From positions 186,001 through 250,000 of the forward strand of contig NZ_JAFEWE010000003.1 of assembly GCF_017355785.1 (NCBI RefSeq): a stretch of 64,000 nucleotides of DNA, given 5' to 3'. Below are positions 46,896 through 56,995 of this stretch, piece after piece. The position numbers were made by a program, and so were the translations under genes. The number at the start of each line of letters is the position of its first letter. The stretch's first letter is position 1. This stretch comes from Desertivirga arenae. Its GTDB lineage: Bacteria; Bacteroidota; Bacteroidia; Sphingobacteriales; Sphingobacteriaceae. The notes under the pieces are model-generated. The model saw nothing but the letters and a program-made list of their open reading frames with translations, did no database searches and was not told the DNA's origin.

Positions 46896-48041
46896 ATGAG
46901 GAGATTATTTGCCGCAATCTTAATTGTGGCTCTGGCGGCTTGTAAAAAAGATCATGTAGCAGAAAAGCAAGCAGAAGTAATTGACCAGAAACAGGAAGTT
47001 TCAAACGATGATGATGATGTTCTGAGCTCTGAACCAGGGGTAAAGATCTTAAGTTTAAATTTAGGGGCAGTAAACTTCAATCCTTCTAATTCAGCATTGG
47101 TTTTCAACTCTGTGGCTGTTGGAAAAAAAGATGCGAGTGGAACAGAAAGCAAAATTACCCTTTCCTACTCGGGGTGGACACATCCCAGTATGATGCGTTT
47201 TGAGAAAAAGTGGAACGGATACAATTATTGGGCAGCGGTTACTCCTTATCCAAATACTGACAGTCAATATGAAAATCCCCACATTTTCTGTTCAAATGAT
47301 GGGGTATTATGGTTAGAACCTAAAGGAATATCAAATCCGATCGAGCATGCGCCCGAAGGAATAGGATATCACTCCGATGTAAATCTAATGTTTGATAACG
47401 GAACGATGTATTGTTATTGGAGATCAAATATCGAAAGTATCAGGTCGCTTTGGGTTACTAAAAGTACAGATGGAGTGCACTGGAGTAAAAAGGAAAAGAT
47501 CTGTGAATGGCCGGCTACTGCGATAGATGTAATCTCACCATCGTTTATCAAAGATAATAACCTGTACTACTGCTACGGTATCAGCAATTACGAGACAAGC
47601 CCGGGCAACTATTACAACTCGATCTGCATCCGAAGGATGATATCTACTGATCCAATCAAAGGGTTCGAGGCAGACAGGAACAAAGGCTATGATATCGTTA
47701 AAATAAATAACCGGCCTTGGGGAGCAGGACAAGATCCTTGGCATATGGAAGTGAAAAAGCTTAACAATATTTGGTTGATGCTGATCACTACAACAAATCA
47801 CGGCGGTTATGGTAGCGGTGGAAGACTATTTCTGGGTTACTCTTCAGATGGAGTCAGTTTCACCTTCAATAGCTCCCCTATTTGCAATATAAGCGGTACA
47901 TATAAAAGTTCCTTTAACCCGGTCATCAGCACTAAAGGAAAATGTATAAAAATTGAAATGTGGAGGGCTATGATGTCTAACGGCTGGGCAGTTTTTCACG
48001 ATAGGTTTAGTGTTCCGATGGAGTATTCACCTGGAATTTAA
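46896..48041 (+). CDS. Lipoprotein with five-bladed-propeller glycosidase-like fold
   Basis: 381 residues with a lipobox LAAC (Cys16) followed by an acidic spacer (SNDDDDVLSSEPG). The mature part has repeating short motifs of a glycosidase-type propeller: HIFCSNDGVLW, LWVTKSTDGVHWSKKE, PWHMEVKKLNNIWLMLIT, LFLGYSSDGVSF. This resembles GH43/GH32/GH117-like proteins, but I cannot identify a full set of catalytic acids, so family and activity remain open. It may act on a polysaccharide at the cell surface. Single gene with a terminator. Confidence 0.7.
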   Translation: MRRLFAAILIVALAACKKDHVAEKQAEVIDQKQEVSNDDDDVLSSEPGVKILSLNLGAVNFNPSNSALVFNSVAVGKKDASGTESKITLSYSGWTHPSMMRFEKKWNGYNYWAAVTPYPNTDSQYENPHIFCSNDGVLWLEPKGISNPIEHAPEGIGYHSDVNLMFDNGTMYCYWRSNIESIRSLWVTKSTDGVHWSKKEKICEWPATAIDVISPSFIKDNNLYYCYGISNYETSPGNYYNSICIRRMISTDPIKGFEADRNKGYDIVKINNRPWGAGQDPWHMEVKKLNNIWLMLITTTNHGGYGSGGRLFLGYSSDGVSFTFNSSPICNISGTYKSSFNPVISTKGKCIKIEMWRAMMSNGWAVFHDRFSVPMEYSPGI

Positions 48042-48069
48042 AGTCTTTTTAGTTTTAGTTTAGTTTTTG

Positions 48070-48097
48070 AAGGGATAAATGTTTATCCCTTTTTTTG
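48070..48097 (+). terminator. Terminator after propeller lipoprotein gene
   Basis: AAGGGATAA / TTATCCCTT stem with a four-base loop and eight T, 28 bases after the stop codon. Confidence 0.9.
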
Positions 48098-48305
48098 TTT
48101 TATTATCGTTTTCGGCATTGTTTATAGGAGATTTTGTCCCTTTTAAACCCCTTCCTACACTATCAGTTTAGAAATTTACCTTAAATCGTAGCAGTTTTAT
48201 TTTTTTTATTAATTTTAGAGCTCTTTGTGATGATGAGTTTTTCCTAAGCAATCAGTGCTATAGGACTTTTAAAATAATTTTCTAAACGATTACAGTTGAT
48301 AAAAT

Positions 48306-50417
48306 ATGATCAAATTTTACGCTCTTTTTAAAAGCCGTGTCCTAAACAGACGAGCCCTCACAATTCTTGGCCTTCTGGCATGCTCCGGCACTGCTTTTTC
48401 TCAAAATGTTGGCATAAATGCTACGGGTAACGCACCTCATTCATCTGCTGGCCTTGATGTAAGCTTTACAGATAAGGGGTTGCTTATTCCAAGAGTTAAG
48501 TTAAAGTCTACTCGTGATACAGAAACTATTTCGTCTCCTGAAGTATCTTTATTAATCTACAATACAGAGGCGGTAGAGGACGTAACTCCCGGATATTATT
48601 ATTTTGATGGGTCTGCTTGGCAAAGGCTTGCAGCCAATAGTTCTTCAAGTAATTGGAACTTTTCAAATGGAACCGCATATTTTTCTGGGAATTTAGGTAT
48701 TGGAGTTTCGAATCCGGCTTATAGACTGCATGTTGACGGAGCTGACAATCCATTGTTTCTGCGTCGCGTACAACAAGGCACAACATCTGATAGTGTTCTA
48801 ACTATAGCGGATGGGATTGTTCGAAAATTGCCATTCGGATCAGTAGCTACGTCTCAATGGAACACTTCTGGTTCTGATATTAGTTTTAGTAATGGGAATG
48901 TTGGTATAGGTGTTAGTACTAACCTCACTTCTAAATTACAAATTGAATCCTCAAACAATTCTCCTTTAAACATTAAAGGACTTGCGAGTGGTAATACAGG
49001 TGACGAAATATTAACCATTACTTCTGGAGGGGTTGTTAGAAAGCTTCCTCAAAAAAGTTTAGCAGGAAGCAGTCAATGGACAACCTTAGGGACTGATATA
49101 ACCTATTCCAATGGTAACGTTGGAATAGGAACAACCGAGCCGACTCACCCCCTTCATCTAGTATCGGACACGGAACCTTTAAAAATAGAGGGTTTAAGTG
49201 AAGGAACAAGTTCAGATGCAATTTTAACAATTACAGATGAGGGAGTTGTGCAACAACTTCCATTCAGTACGATCTCCCCATGGTCAGTAGCAGCTGGACC
49301 TAAGATTTTCTACACCGCCGGAAGCGTAGGTATTGGGACATCATCACCGAGCTCAAGCTATAAATTAAGTGTAAGGTCTCCAAAAGACCCGGTTTTTCTT
49401 TGGGGATTACAAGAAGGAAATGCTGCAGTTGACAGCACTTTGACCATTTCTTCCGGCATTATTAAAAAGGTAGGTCCATCCTGGAATTTGAATGGCAATA
49501 CGGTTTCATCCCAGTCATCCTTTTTGGGAACAAAAAATGAACAGCCCTTAATATTTAAAACTAATGACTTACAAGCTATGGTAATAGATAGCGACGGAAG
49601 TGTAGGAATTGGCTCAAGTCCTACATTTTCATCAGGTACTGAGAAGGAAAAAGTATTGATAGACATAGGACCAATTACAACCACTTCTAGTTCTACATTT
49701 GGAGCAACTGGACTTGCTCTTAAAGGTAATATCAATAGCTTTATGCAGCTTAACGTTCAGAACATTCATTCTGGATCAAAGGCAAGTACAGACATTGTTG
49801 CAACTTCCAATTTATCTACGGGCGAAAATTATATCGATATGGGTATCAATAGTACAACCAATGGTCAAAATAAATGGGGAAGTAAGTCCGATGGATATTT
49901 ATTTGTAAATAGGGGCGATTTATTACTTGGTACAAATACTGCAGATAAAAATATATACTTCCTAGCGGGAACTGAAAAGAAAGCAAATGCTAACATGATT
50001 ATTTCAAATGATGGAGGTACAGTAGCAATCGGAACAGCCACTATCGATACTACTGTGAAGCTCCAGGTTAATGGCCATGCAGTTTTCACCACTTATTCAA
50101 CCTCTTCAGACAGAAGACTTAAGAGAAATATACAACCATTAAAACATGGATTAAACGCAATTCAGAAGCTAGAACCAGTAAGCTATAATTGGATTGATCC
50201 AAAACAATCTACCAAGACACAAATTGGCTTAATCGCCCAGGACGCCAGAAAGGTAATCCCAGAAATCGTATTAGGAGATGAAGATAAAGGTAAACTTAGC
50301 ATCAACTACACGGAATTAATCCCCGTCCTTATCAACGCCATTAAAGAGCAACAACAAAAGATCGATTCACAGCAGAAGCAGATCGATGAGCTTAAGGAAT
50401 TGATCAAACAGAAATAA
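48306..50417 (+). CDS. Secreted repeat protein with S74 (endosialidase-type) chaperone domain
   Basis: 703 residues. A signal peptide (cleavage near AFSQ) leads to an N-terminal GLDVSFTDKGLLIPRVKL block common in Bacteroidetes surface proteins. Residues about 110-400 carry four to five imperfect repeats of about 75 residues, each with VGIG, LKIEGLxEG and LTITxGVVxxLP. The C-terminal 103 residues are a peptidase S74 intramolecular chaperone: SDRRLKRNI supplies Ser601 and the Lys of the self-cleavage dyad, GLIAQD follows, and a coiled coil (EQQQKIDSQQKQIDELKEL) ends it. No phage genes are nearby, so this is a cell-surface fibre-like protein and not a tail fibre. Partner unknown. Confidence 0.85.
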   Translation: MIKFYALFKSRVLNRRALTILGLLACSGTAFSQNVGINATGNAPHSSAGLDVSFTDKGLLIPRVKLKSTRDTETISSPEVSLLIYNTEAVEDVTPGYYYFDGSAWQRLAANSSSSNWNFSNGTAYFSGNLGIGVSNPAYRLHVDGADNPLFLRRVQQGTTSDSVLTIADGIVRKLPFGSVATSQWNTSGSDISFSNGNVGIGVSTNLTSKLQIESSNNSPLNIKGLASGNTGDEILTITSGGVVRKLPQKSLAGSSQWTTLGTDITYSNGNVGIGTTEPTHPLHLVSDTEPLKIEGLSEGTSSDAILTITDEGVVQQLPFSTISPWSVAAGPKIFYTAGSVGIGTSSPSSSYKLSVRSPKDPVFLWGLQEGNAAVDSTLTISSGIIKKVGPSWNLNGNTVSSQSSFLGTKNEQPLIFKTNDLQAMVIDSDGSVGIGSSPTFSSGTEKEKVLIDIGPITTTSSSTFGATGLALKGNINSFMQLNVQNIHSGSKASTDIVATSNLSTGENYIDMGINSTTNGQNKWGSKSDGYLFVNRGDLLLGTNTADKNIYFLAGTEKKANANMIISNDGGTVAIGTATIDTTVKLQVNGHAVFTTYSTSSDRRLKRNIQPLKHGLNAIQKLEPVSYNWIDPKQSTKTQIGLIAQDARKVIPEIVLGDEDKGKLSINYTELIPVLINAIKEQQQKIDSQQKQIDELKELIKQK

Positions 50418-50437
50418 GATAACACACACTAATTCTT

Positions 50438-50464
50438 AAGGCCTGGGCAACCGGGCCTTTTTTA
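50438..50464 (+). terminator. Terminator after S74 protein gene
   Basis: AAGGCC / GGCCTT stem extended by three inner pairs, followed by a T run. Confidence 0.85.
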
Positions 50465-50586
50465 TTTTATATCAATAATGACCCACATCCCCCATCTCAT
50501 AATTAAACTCTCTTAACCACACAAAAATTTTACAGCTTAAATCCACTTAAATATCTATTTTTAGTTTCGCTACCCGCGCATCCTAT

Positions 50587-51768
50587 ATGAGAGAAATTGG
50601 CGAAATTGTTAGGGCTTTCAACCAGGCCCGTCATGAAAATAAACTAACTGCCCTTGCTACTGTAGTAAAAGTGGAAGGATCAGCTTATCGGCGACCAGGA
50701 GCGAGAATGCTTGTAACAGAAGACGGAGTTCTTACTGGTGCAATCAGCGGAGGATGCCTTGAGGGTGATGCTCTAAAGAAGGCCTTACTAGTGATGCATC
50801 AGAAAGAGGCGATGCTGGTAAAGTATGATACGAGTGATGATGACGACGCAAAACTGGGTGTAGGTTTAGGCTGTAACGGTATAATTCATATCCTTATTGA
50901 ACCTATAGATCCTGATTCCGAAAATGCTGTTACTTGCCTCGAAAAGTGCTTGAAAAAGCGTGAGCATACGGTCTTTGTAACGCTGTTTAATGAAGAGGAA
51001 CGAAAGCAACGGCAAACCGGCAGCTGCCTATTCATCATTGATGACAAAACAATCCAGCTCTCAGCACTTCAGGCCGACCTTGAAAATGAAATTATTTCAG
51101 AGTCAAGAGAGGCTTTAACTTCGCAGATTTCAAGAATTAGCCATTTTATCGATCCGGATTCTGCTGGAAATCTTACCGCATTCATTGAGGTGATTCCGCC
51201 AGCCGTGGTTTTAAATATCATCGGAGCTGGAAACGATGTGATCCCACTCGCTAAAATGGGTTCATTGCTAGGTTGGAACGTTAACGTTATCGACGGGCGT
51301 GCTAACCTATTATCCAAAGAGCGCTTTCCGACAGCAAAACGCTTGATCACCTCAAGATCAGATGAGATCCTTTCGCATCTTGAACCTGACAGGTATACTG
51401 TTTTCGCTCTCCTGTCTCATAATTACATTTACGATTTGAATGTTATTAAAGCAATACTTCCTCTTAGCATTCCTTACATTGGGGTTCTGGGCCCGAAGAA
51501 AAAGCTCAACAGGATATTGCAGGAATTGAAAGATGAAGGTCTGGAATATTCGGCGGATGATCTAGCTAAAGTATATGGACCTGCTGGTTTAGATATCTAT
51601 GCGGAAACGTCTGAAGAAATTGCGCTTTCTATTCTTTCAGAGATCAAGGCGGTACTTTCAAAAAAGATGGGCACTTTCCTTAGAGATAAGCAAGGCCCTA
51701 TTCATGACTCTAATCTTCCAGGGTACGAGGAGAAAAGGAAAATTAACTTTACCAGTCATGTTAGATAA
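50587..51768 (+). CDS. XdhC/CoxI-family maturation protein
   Basis: 393 residues. Family members deliver and sulfurate the molybdenum cofactor for xanthine-dehydrogenase-type enzymes. The N-terminal XdhC/CoxI domain has ATVVKVEGSAYRRPGARMLV and AISGGCLEGD; the C-terminal domain has a Rossmann motif (VVLNIIGAGNDVIPLAKMG) and YIGVLGPKKK. It is the first gene of a four-gene molybdenum hydroxylase operon and overlaps the next gene by 11 bases. Confidence 0.92.
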   Translation: MREIGEIVRAFNQARHENKLTALATVVKVEGSAYRRPGARMLVTEDGVLTGAISGGCLEGDALKKALLVMHQKEAMLVKYDTSDDDDAKLGVGLGCNGIIHILIEPIDPDSENAVTCLEKCLKKREHTVFVTLFNEEERKQRQTGSCLFIIDDKTIQLSALQADLENEIISESREALTSQISRISHFIDPDSAGNLTAFIEVIPPAVVLNIIGAGNDVIPLAKMGSLLGWNVNVIDGRANLLSKERFPTAKRLITSRSDEILSHLEPDRYTVFALLSHNYIYDLNVIKAILPLSIPYIGVLGPKKKLNRILQELKDEGLEYSADDLAKVYGPAGLDIYAETSEEIALSILSEIKAVLSKKMGTFLRDKQGPIHDSNLPGYEEKRKINFTSHVR

Positions 51769-52363
51769 GGTCGGTATAATAATCCTTGCAGCCGGCAACT
51801 CATCGCGACTAGGGCAAAGTAAACAACTACTTCGCTATAAAAATAAAACTCTTTTAAGACATGTTGTAGAGGAAGCAATAGAATCAAGGGCCTCAACTGT
51901 ATTAGTTGTATTAGGAGCAAACGGTGAAGAGCATAAGAGAGAATTAACAGATCTCCCCATACTGATAGCCGAAAATGGCAATTGGGAAAAAGGTATGGGA
52001 ACTTCGATAGCAGCAGGCTGTAAGGAGATATTAAAGCAAGCTCCATTAACAGATGCGGTAATTCTATGTGTTTGTGATCAACCTCACTTAGGAACCGCGA
52101 TAATAGACAAATTAATAGAACTTGGAGAAACCTCAAGCAAAGGACTTGCAGCATGTAAATATGCTGATGCTATAGGAACTCCAGCTTTATTTAAAGTCAA
52201 GTATTTCATTGCATTACAAGATCTTGAAGGTAATCAGGGAGCTAAAGTAATACTTCAAGCTTATAGGCAAGATCTGGAGCTGTTAGACTTTCCTGAAGGA
52301 GCTATAGATATAGACACAAAGACCGATTATACTAACTTATTAAACACACAACTAACAGACTAA
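51758..52363 (+). CDS. MobA/MocA-like molybdenum cofactor nucleotidyltransferase
   Basis: About 201 residues from ATG 51758 (MLDKVGIIIL). The longer open frame upstream lies inside xdhC and is not used. The nucleotide-binding motif ILAAGNSSRLGQSKQLL at about 8-24 and CVCDQP in the middle are typical of molybdopterin cytidylyltransferase MocA and relatives. It probably adds CMP (less likely GMP) to molybdopterin for the hydroxylase encoded next. The 11-base overlap with xdhC suggests coupled translation. Confidence 0.88.
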   Translation: MLDKVGIIILAAGNSSRLGQSKQLLRYKNKTLLRHVVEEAIESRASTVLVVLGANGEEHKRELTDLPILIAENGNWEKGMGTSIAAGCKEILKQAPLTDAVILCVCDQPHLGTAIIDKLIELGETSSKGLAACKYADAIGTPALFKVKYFIALQDLEGNQGAKVILQAYRQDLELLDFPEGAIDIDTKTDYTNLLNTQLTD

Positions 52364-52372
52364 ATTAAGAAA

Positions 52373-52831
52373 ATGGCTATTTACAAATTACAGATCAACG
52401 GCCAGACTAAGCAGGTTAATGTAGATCCTGACACCCCCTTACTTTGGGTATTGCGCGATCATTTGGGTTTGGTGGGAACCAAATACGGTTGCGGAATATC
52501 TGCTTGCGGCGCTTGCACTGTTCATATGAACGGACAAGCTATCCGTTCCTGCTCCATTCCTGTTGCGGCGGTAGGTCCGGCAAAAGTTATCACGATTGAA
52601 GGCCTTTCAGAGAAAGGAGATCATCCGGTTCAGATAGCATGGGATGAAGTAGACGTGGCCCAATGCGGGTATTGCCAGGCTGGTCAAATTATGACAGCAG
52701 CAGCTTTCCTGAAAACCAATCCCAAGCCGACTGATGATCAGATAGCTATTGCTATGAACGGAAATATTTGTCGCTGCGGCGCCTATCATCGTATTCGTGA
52801 GGCTGTAAAACTGGCAAGTACTAAAGCTTAG
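52373..52831 (+). CDS. [2Fe-2S] subunit of molybdenum hydroxylase (IorA/CoxS type)
   Basis: 152 residues with two [2Fe-2S] sites: plant-ferredoxin-type GCGISACGACTVH plus the Cys of IRSCSIPV, and the C-terminal AQCGYCQAGQ with NICRCGAYHRI. It passes electrons from the molybdenum site of the large subunit. The two-subunit form without an FAD subunit is that of isoquinoline 1-oxidoreductase-like enzymes. It lies 4 bases before the large-subunit gene. Confidence 0.95.
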   Translation: MAIYKLQINGQTKQVNVDPDTPLLWVLRDHLGLVGTKYGCGISACGACTVHMNGQAIRSCSIPVAAVGPAKVITIEGLSEKGDHPVQIAWDEVDVAQCGYCQAGQIMTAAAFLKTNPKPTDDQIAIAMNGNICRCGAYHRIREAVKLASTKA

Positions 52832-52835
52832 AAAC

Positions 52836-54980
52836 ATGAAAAGTACAACAAGCAGACGTAGTTTCTTAAAAAAAGCAGCTACCATAGGTGGAGGACTAGT
52901 TCTTGGTTTTGATTGGTTTAGTACCGAAGCTCAAACGGTATTAAGCTCGCTTTCTAAAGCCGAACTCTTAGAAAGCACCAGTTTAAATGCCTACCTGTCT
53001 ATCGCACCTGATAATACCATCACTATCTTATCCCCTAATCCTGAAGTTGGTCAAAATATAAAAACATCTTTTCCAACTATTATCGCGGAAGAGCTCGATG
53101 CTGATTGGACAAAAGTTAGAGTAGTTCAAGCTCCCTTCGATAACAGTCGTTTTGAAAGACAGGTAACTGGCGGAAGTGGAGCTACGCCTCATTCCTATAA
53201 AAAGCTAAGAAAGGTTGGTGCTACAGCGCGACAAATGCTAATTGAAGCTGCGTCAAAACAATGGAATGTGCCGGTAACTGAGTGTAATACTGAAAGCGGC
53301 TTTGTAGTTCACACTTCCGGAAAGAAATTAAGTTATGGAGAACTTTCTATAGAGGCCTCTAAAATAGCTGTTCCACAAGAGGTTAAACTTAAAGATCGAA
53401 AAGACTTTAAGCTGATTGGCAAAAGGGTAAAAAATGTAGAAAATAAGAATATCGTAACTGGAAAACCTTTGTATGGTATGGATTTCTACCGGGAAGGAAT
53501 GCTGTATGCCGTGATCCAACGTCCTGAAGGTTTTGGCATGAAGCTCAAATCGGTTGACGCTGCCGCTGTTAAATCCATGCCTGGTATCGTTGATGTGGTA
53601 ACCTTTAAGAACAACGTGGCAATTGTAGGCAAGTCGACATGGCAACTGCTAAAGGCACGAAAAGCGTTAAAAGTTATTTATGAGAACGCGCAGGGACTGG
53701 AATCTACAGAGGATCACAATAAGATTTTTTCAGAATTAATGGCAAAGCCGGAAGCTACTGTAAGACGGAAGAATGGAGATCCGGAAGCCGCTTTTAAAAA
53801 CGCCGCGAAAGTTATTAAGAGCGAATATCAGTGCCCCTTTTTGCCACATAACCCTATGGAACCCATGAACTTTTTTGCCCATGTAAAAGAAGATAGTGTG
53901 GAACTGGTAGGACCAACGCAGAATCCTGGATCAGCCAGAAGTTCAGTATCAAAATTAGTAGGCATTCCTGAGAGTAAGATCTCCTTAGAAATAACACGTA
54001 TAGGAGGAGGTTTCGGAAGACGATTAATGGATGACTTCGTAGTGGAAGCTGCCGAACTTTCAAGTATCCTTAAAGCACCGGTAAAGGTGATATGGTCCAG
54101 AGAGGATGATATGACCGGAGGGTATTACAGACCAGCTGTACGGTATCGCTTTGAAGCTGCATTAGATACCGCAAATAATTTAATAGGCTATCGCTTGCGC
54201 GGTGTCGGAATTAACGCCGGTAATCCAACCAGGGAGAATAACTTTCCTTCAGGAGCTGTAGAAAATCTCCTGATAGAGTCAACAGAACACAGATCACCAA
54301 TAAGTACCGCACCCTGGCGGGCTCCTATAACAAACTTTTTGGCTTTCGCAGAACAGAGCTTTCTTGACGAGGTTGCGTCAGCAACAGGAAAAGACCCTGT
54401 AGAGTTCCGGTTGGGGTTGCTCAATAAAGCTAAAACAGCACCAGCAGGTCCCGTTCGATATGATATAGACAGAATGATCGGCGTGATTAAATTGGCAGCT
54501 GAAAAATCTGGCTGGGGAACGAAAAAAGAAGTTTCCCAGGGCTTTAGCGTCTATTTCTCACATGCTTCTTATGTAGCAATAGTTGCTGAAGCTAGTTTGA
54601 AAAACAACAAACCGCAGGTAAGTAAAATATATGCTGCTGTAGACTGTGGAGAAGTTGTTAGTCCGATGGGGGCCAGACAGCAAGTCATAGGCGGTATCGT
54701 AGACGGCTTTGGGCACGCGATGTTTGGGAAGCTATCCTTCAAAAATGGCGTTCCTGAACAGAACAATTACCACAAATACAGGTTGATCCGTATGCGGGAA
54801 GTACCTGAAGTGGAAGCGCATTTTGTAGATAATGGTTTAGATCCTACCGGATTAGGCGAACCATCCTTACCTCCTACTTCAGGAGCAGTAGCGAATGCTA
54901 TCTACAAAGCAACAGGCACGCGAGTAAGGAATCAGCCATTTATGGATGAAGCCCCTTTCAAAATTAAGGCAAGTGTATAA
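52836..54980 (+). CDS. Molybdopterin-binding subunit of aldehyde/isoquinoline-oxidoreductase-type enzyme (IorB)
   Basis: 714 residues. A Tat signal (SRRSFLKKAA) at the start predicts export of the folded cofactor-bearing enzyme to the periplasm together with its [2Fe-2S] subunit. The molybdenum-binding blocks ITRIGGGFGRRLMDDF, TAPWRAPITNF and GLGEPSLPP (catalytic Glu) are present, as is the IorB-type N-terminal layout. It hydroxylates aldehydes or N-heterocycles; the true substrate is unknown. Last gene of the xdhC-mocA-iorA-iorB operon. Confidence 0.93.
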   Translation: MKSTTSRRSFLKKAATIGGGLVLGFDWFSTEAQTVLSSLSKAELLESTSLNAYLSIAPDNTITILSPNPEVGQNIKTSFPTIIAEELDADWTKVRVVQAPFDNSRFERQVTGGSGATPHSYKKLRKVGATARQMLIEAASKQWNVPVTECNTESGFVVHTSGKKLSYGELSIEASKIAVPQEVKLKDRKDFKLIGKRVKNVENKNIVTGKPLYGMDFYREGMLYAVIQRPEGFGMKLKSVDAAAVKSMPGIVDVVTFKNNVAIVGKSTWQLLKARKALKVIYENAQGLESTEDHNKIFSELMAKPEATVRRKNGDPEAAFKNAAKVIKSEYQCPFLPHNPMEPMNFFAHVKEDSVELVGPTQNPGSARSSVSKLVGIPESKISLEITRIGGGFGRRLMDDFVVEAAELSSILKAPVKVIWSREDDMTGGYYRPAVRYRFEAALDTANNLIGYRLRGVGINAGNPTRENNFPSGAVENLLIESTEHRSPISTAPWRAPITNFLAFAEQSFLDEVASATGKDPVEFRLGLLNKAKTAPAGPVRYDIDRMIGVIKLAAEKSGWGTKKEVSQGFSVYFSHASYVAIVAEASLKNNKPQVSKIYAAVDCGEVVSPMGARQQVIGGIVDGFGHAMFGKLSFKNGVPEQNNYHKYRLIRMREVPEVEAHFVDNGLDPTGLGEPSLPPTSGAVANAIYKATGTRVRNQPFMDEAPFKIKASV

Positions 54981-54986
54981 GTAATT

Positions 54987-55024
54987 AAACAAAAGTCTTC
55001 CGTAAAACCAGAAGGCTTTTGTTT
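54987..55024 (+). terminator. Hairpin terminator after iorB-like gene
   Basis: A 14-pair stem (AAACAAAAGTCTTC / GAAGGCTTTTGTTT, one G-U pair) lies 7 bases after the stop. The 3' arm itself is T-rich. Confidence 0.75.
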
Positions 55025-55052
55025 AGCTAAGCATCCTCCGATAAATCAAGCC

Positions 55053-55082
55053 TTGTTTCTTCTCTGTGAAATAGTACTTTTG
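55053..55082 (+). promoter_or_regulatory. lysS promoter
   Basis: TTG at 55053-55055, a 19-base spacer, and TACTTTTG at 55075-55082: an exact match to the Bacteroidetes housekeeping consensus TTG/TAnnTTTG. Transcription would start near 55089, about 43 bases before the lysS ATG. Confidence 0.75.
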
Positions 55083-55131
55083 CAGAAATTATGTCAATCA
55101 GACATATCTTTAAATAAATTAAATCAAGATC

Positions 55132-56853
55132 ATGAGTATCGGACTGTCGGAACAGGAAATTTTACGCCGCGAGGCATTAAAACAACTGCGAGATCTGGGT
55201 ATTGAACCCTATCCTGCTGAAGCATTTGAGGTAAACGTAACAGCACAAGACATAAAGGAAAACTACGAGCGTGATAAAACCAATTACAAGAACGTAAGTT
55301 TTGCCGGCCGGATCATGAGTCGCCGGATCATGGGAAGTGCTTCCTTTGTTGAACTACAAGATTCAACAGGTCGTATTCAGGCTTACCTAAAGCGCGATGA
55401 TCTTTGCCCTGGTGAGGATAAAACCTTATATAATACTGTATTTAAAAAGCTTTTAGATATTGGTGATTTCGTTGGTGTAAAAGGTTATGTATTCACAACT
55501 CAAACTGGCGAGATTTCTATACATGCCTCTGAATTCATTATCCTTGCGAAATCTCTCAAACCACTTCCGATCGTTAAGAGAGACGACGAAGGTCATGTGT
55601 ACGACGGTTTCACCGATCCAGAATTGCGTTACCGCCAACGCTATGTTGATTTAACGGTTAATCCTAATTTAAAGCAGATCTTCATTAACCGCTCAAGGGT
55701 TATCAATACGATGCGTAACTACTTCGATAACCAGGGATGGATGGAAGTTGAAACGCCAATTCTTCAGCCCGTACATGGCGGTGCTGCTGCCCGTCCGTTT
55801 AAAACTCACCACAATACTTTAGATATGCCTTTATATCTGCGTATTGCTAATGAGCTTTATTTGAAACGGCTCATCGTTGCAGGTTTTGATGGTGTTTATG
55901 AATTCGGCAAAATGTTCCGTAATGAAGGGATGGACAGGACACATAATCCTGAATTCACTTCTATGGAGATTTACGTAGCTTATAAAGACTATGTATGGAT
56001 GATGAAAATGGTGGAGGAGTGCCTTGAGAAAGTTGCTACTGCTATCCATGGAAATACTGTTGTTCCTGTTGGTCAGCATCAAATAGATTTTGCAGGTCCT
56101 TATGAACGACTTTCTATGTTCGAATCGATCCAGAAATATACTGGTATTGATGTCTCTGAACTGAACGAAGAAGGTCTGAGGAAAGTTTGTGCCGACTTAG
56201 AAATCAGCGTTGATCCAACCATGGGTAAAGGGAAACTGATCGATGAAATATTTGGTGCAAAAGTTGAAGCCAATCTGATACAACCAACGTTCATCACCGA
56301 CTACCCTGTCGAGATGACTCCTCTTGCAAAGAAACACAGAAGTAATGAAGGCCTTGTTGAGCGTTTTGAACTCTTTGTAAACGGAAAAGAGATTGCAAAT
56401 GCCTACTCAGAGCTCAACGATCCGATCGATCAACGTGAGCGTTTTGAAGACCAGTTAACGCTGGCTAATCGTGGGGATGAAGAGGCTATGGCTATGGACG
56501 AAGACTTCCTGCGTTCATTGGAATATGGTATGCCTCCTACTGCCGGTTTGGGTATTGGAATTGACCGCCTGGTGATGTTAATGACGAATCAGAGCACGAT
56601 TCAGGAAGTATTGTTCTTCCCGCAAATGCGACCTGAGAAAAAATTAAAAGTAGCATCTATTGATGATTTTAAAGCGATTGGTGTACCTCAGGAATGGGTT
56701 CCAGTGCTAATTAAGATGGGCTTCAATACCATTGAAGACCTGAAAGCTGCCAATCCGAATAAAGTATTTAATGACCTGGGAGGAATGAGAAAGAAGCTGA
56801 AGCTTGACATAACTGTTCCTACCAAAGAAGAGGTAACTCAATGGTTTGAATAG
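55132..56853 (+). CDS. lysS: Lysyl-tRNA synthetase, class II
   Basis: Charges tRNA-Lys. 573 residues. N-terminal OB fold ([18 protein letters not shown]), then the class II core with motif 2 ([20 protein letters not shown]) and motif 3 ([15 protein letters not shown]). It is about 70 residues longer than the E. coli enzyme; the tail from about 515 ([20 protein letters not shown], then [12 protein letters not shown]) looks like a small helix-hairpin-helix-type add-on that I believe is usual in Bacteroidetes. Confidence 0.97.
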   Translation: MSIGLSEQEILRREALKQLRDLGIEPYPAEAFEVNVTAQDIKENYERDKTNYKNVSFAGRIMSRRIMGSASFVELQDSTGRIQAYLKRDDLCPGEDKTLYNTVFKKLLDIGDFVGVKGYVFTTQTGEISIHASEFIILAKSLKPLPIVKRDDEGHVYDGFTDPELRYRQRYVDLTVNPNLKQIFINRSRVINTMRNYFDNQGWMEVETPILQPVHGGAAARPFKTHHNTLDMPLYLRIANELYLKRLIVAGFDGVYEFGKMFRNEGMDRTHNPEFTSMEIYVAYKDYVWMMKMVEECLEKVATAIHGNTVVPVGQHQIDFAGPYERLSMFESIQKYTGIDVSELNEEGLRKVCADLEISVDPTMGKGKLIDEIFGAKVEANLIQPTFITDYPVEMTPLAKKHRSNEGLVERFELFVNGKEIANAYSELNDPIDQRERFEDQLTLANRGDEEAMAMDEDFLRSLEYGMPPTAGLGIGIDRLVMLMTNQSTIQEVLFFPQMRPEKKLKVASIDDFKAIGVPQEWVPVLIKMGFNTIEDLKAANPNKVFNDLGGMRKKLKLDITVPTKEEVTQWFE

Positions 56854-56872
56854 AACCGGTTTAAAATATAAG

Positions 56873-56900
56873 AAGCCCGCCAATGTAGCGGGCTTTTTTG
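56873..56900 (+). terminator. lysS terminator
   Basis: AAGCCCGC / GCGGGCTT stem with a seven-base loop and a T run. Confidence 0.93.
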
Positions 56901-56995
56901 TTGTAATTCTCCCGTACAAAGAACAGCTTTGGTAAATTCATCCTCTAATACATCCATGTATTTGATAACCTTATTTTAAATAATCGTATTTTTCT

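Noticed and set aside
48306-50417. Prophage remnant because of the tail-fibre-type C-terminus
   Set aside because: It has its own Sec signal peptide and terminator, and no phage gene is nearby; S74 domains are common on Bacteroidetes surface proteins.
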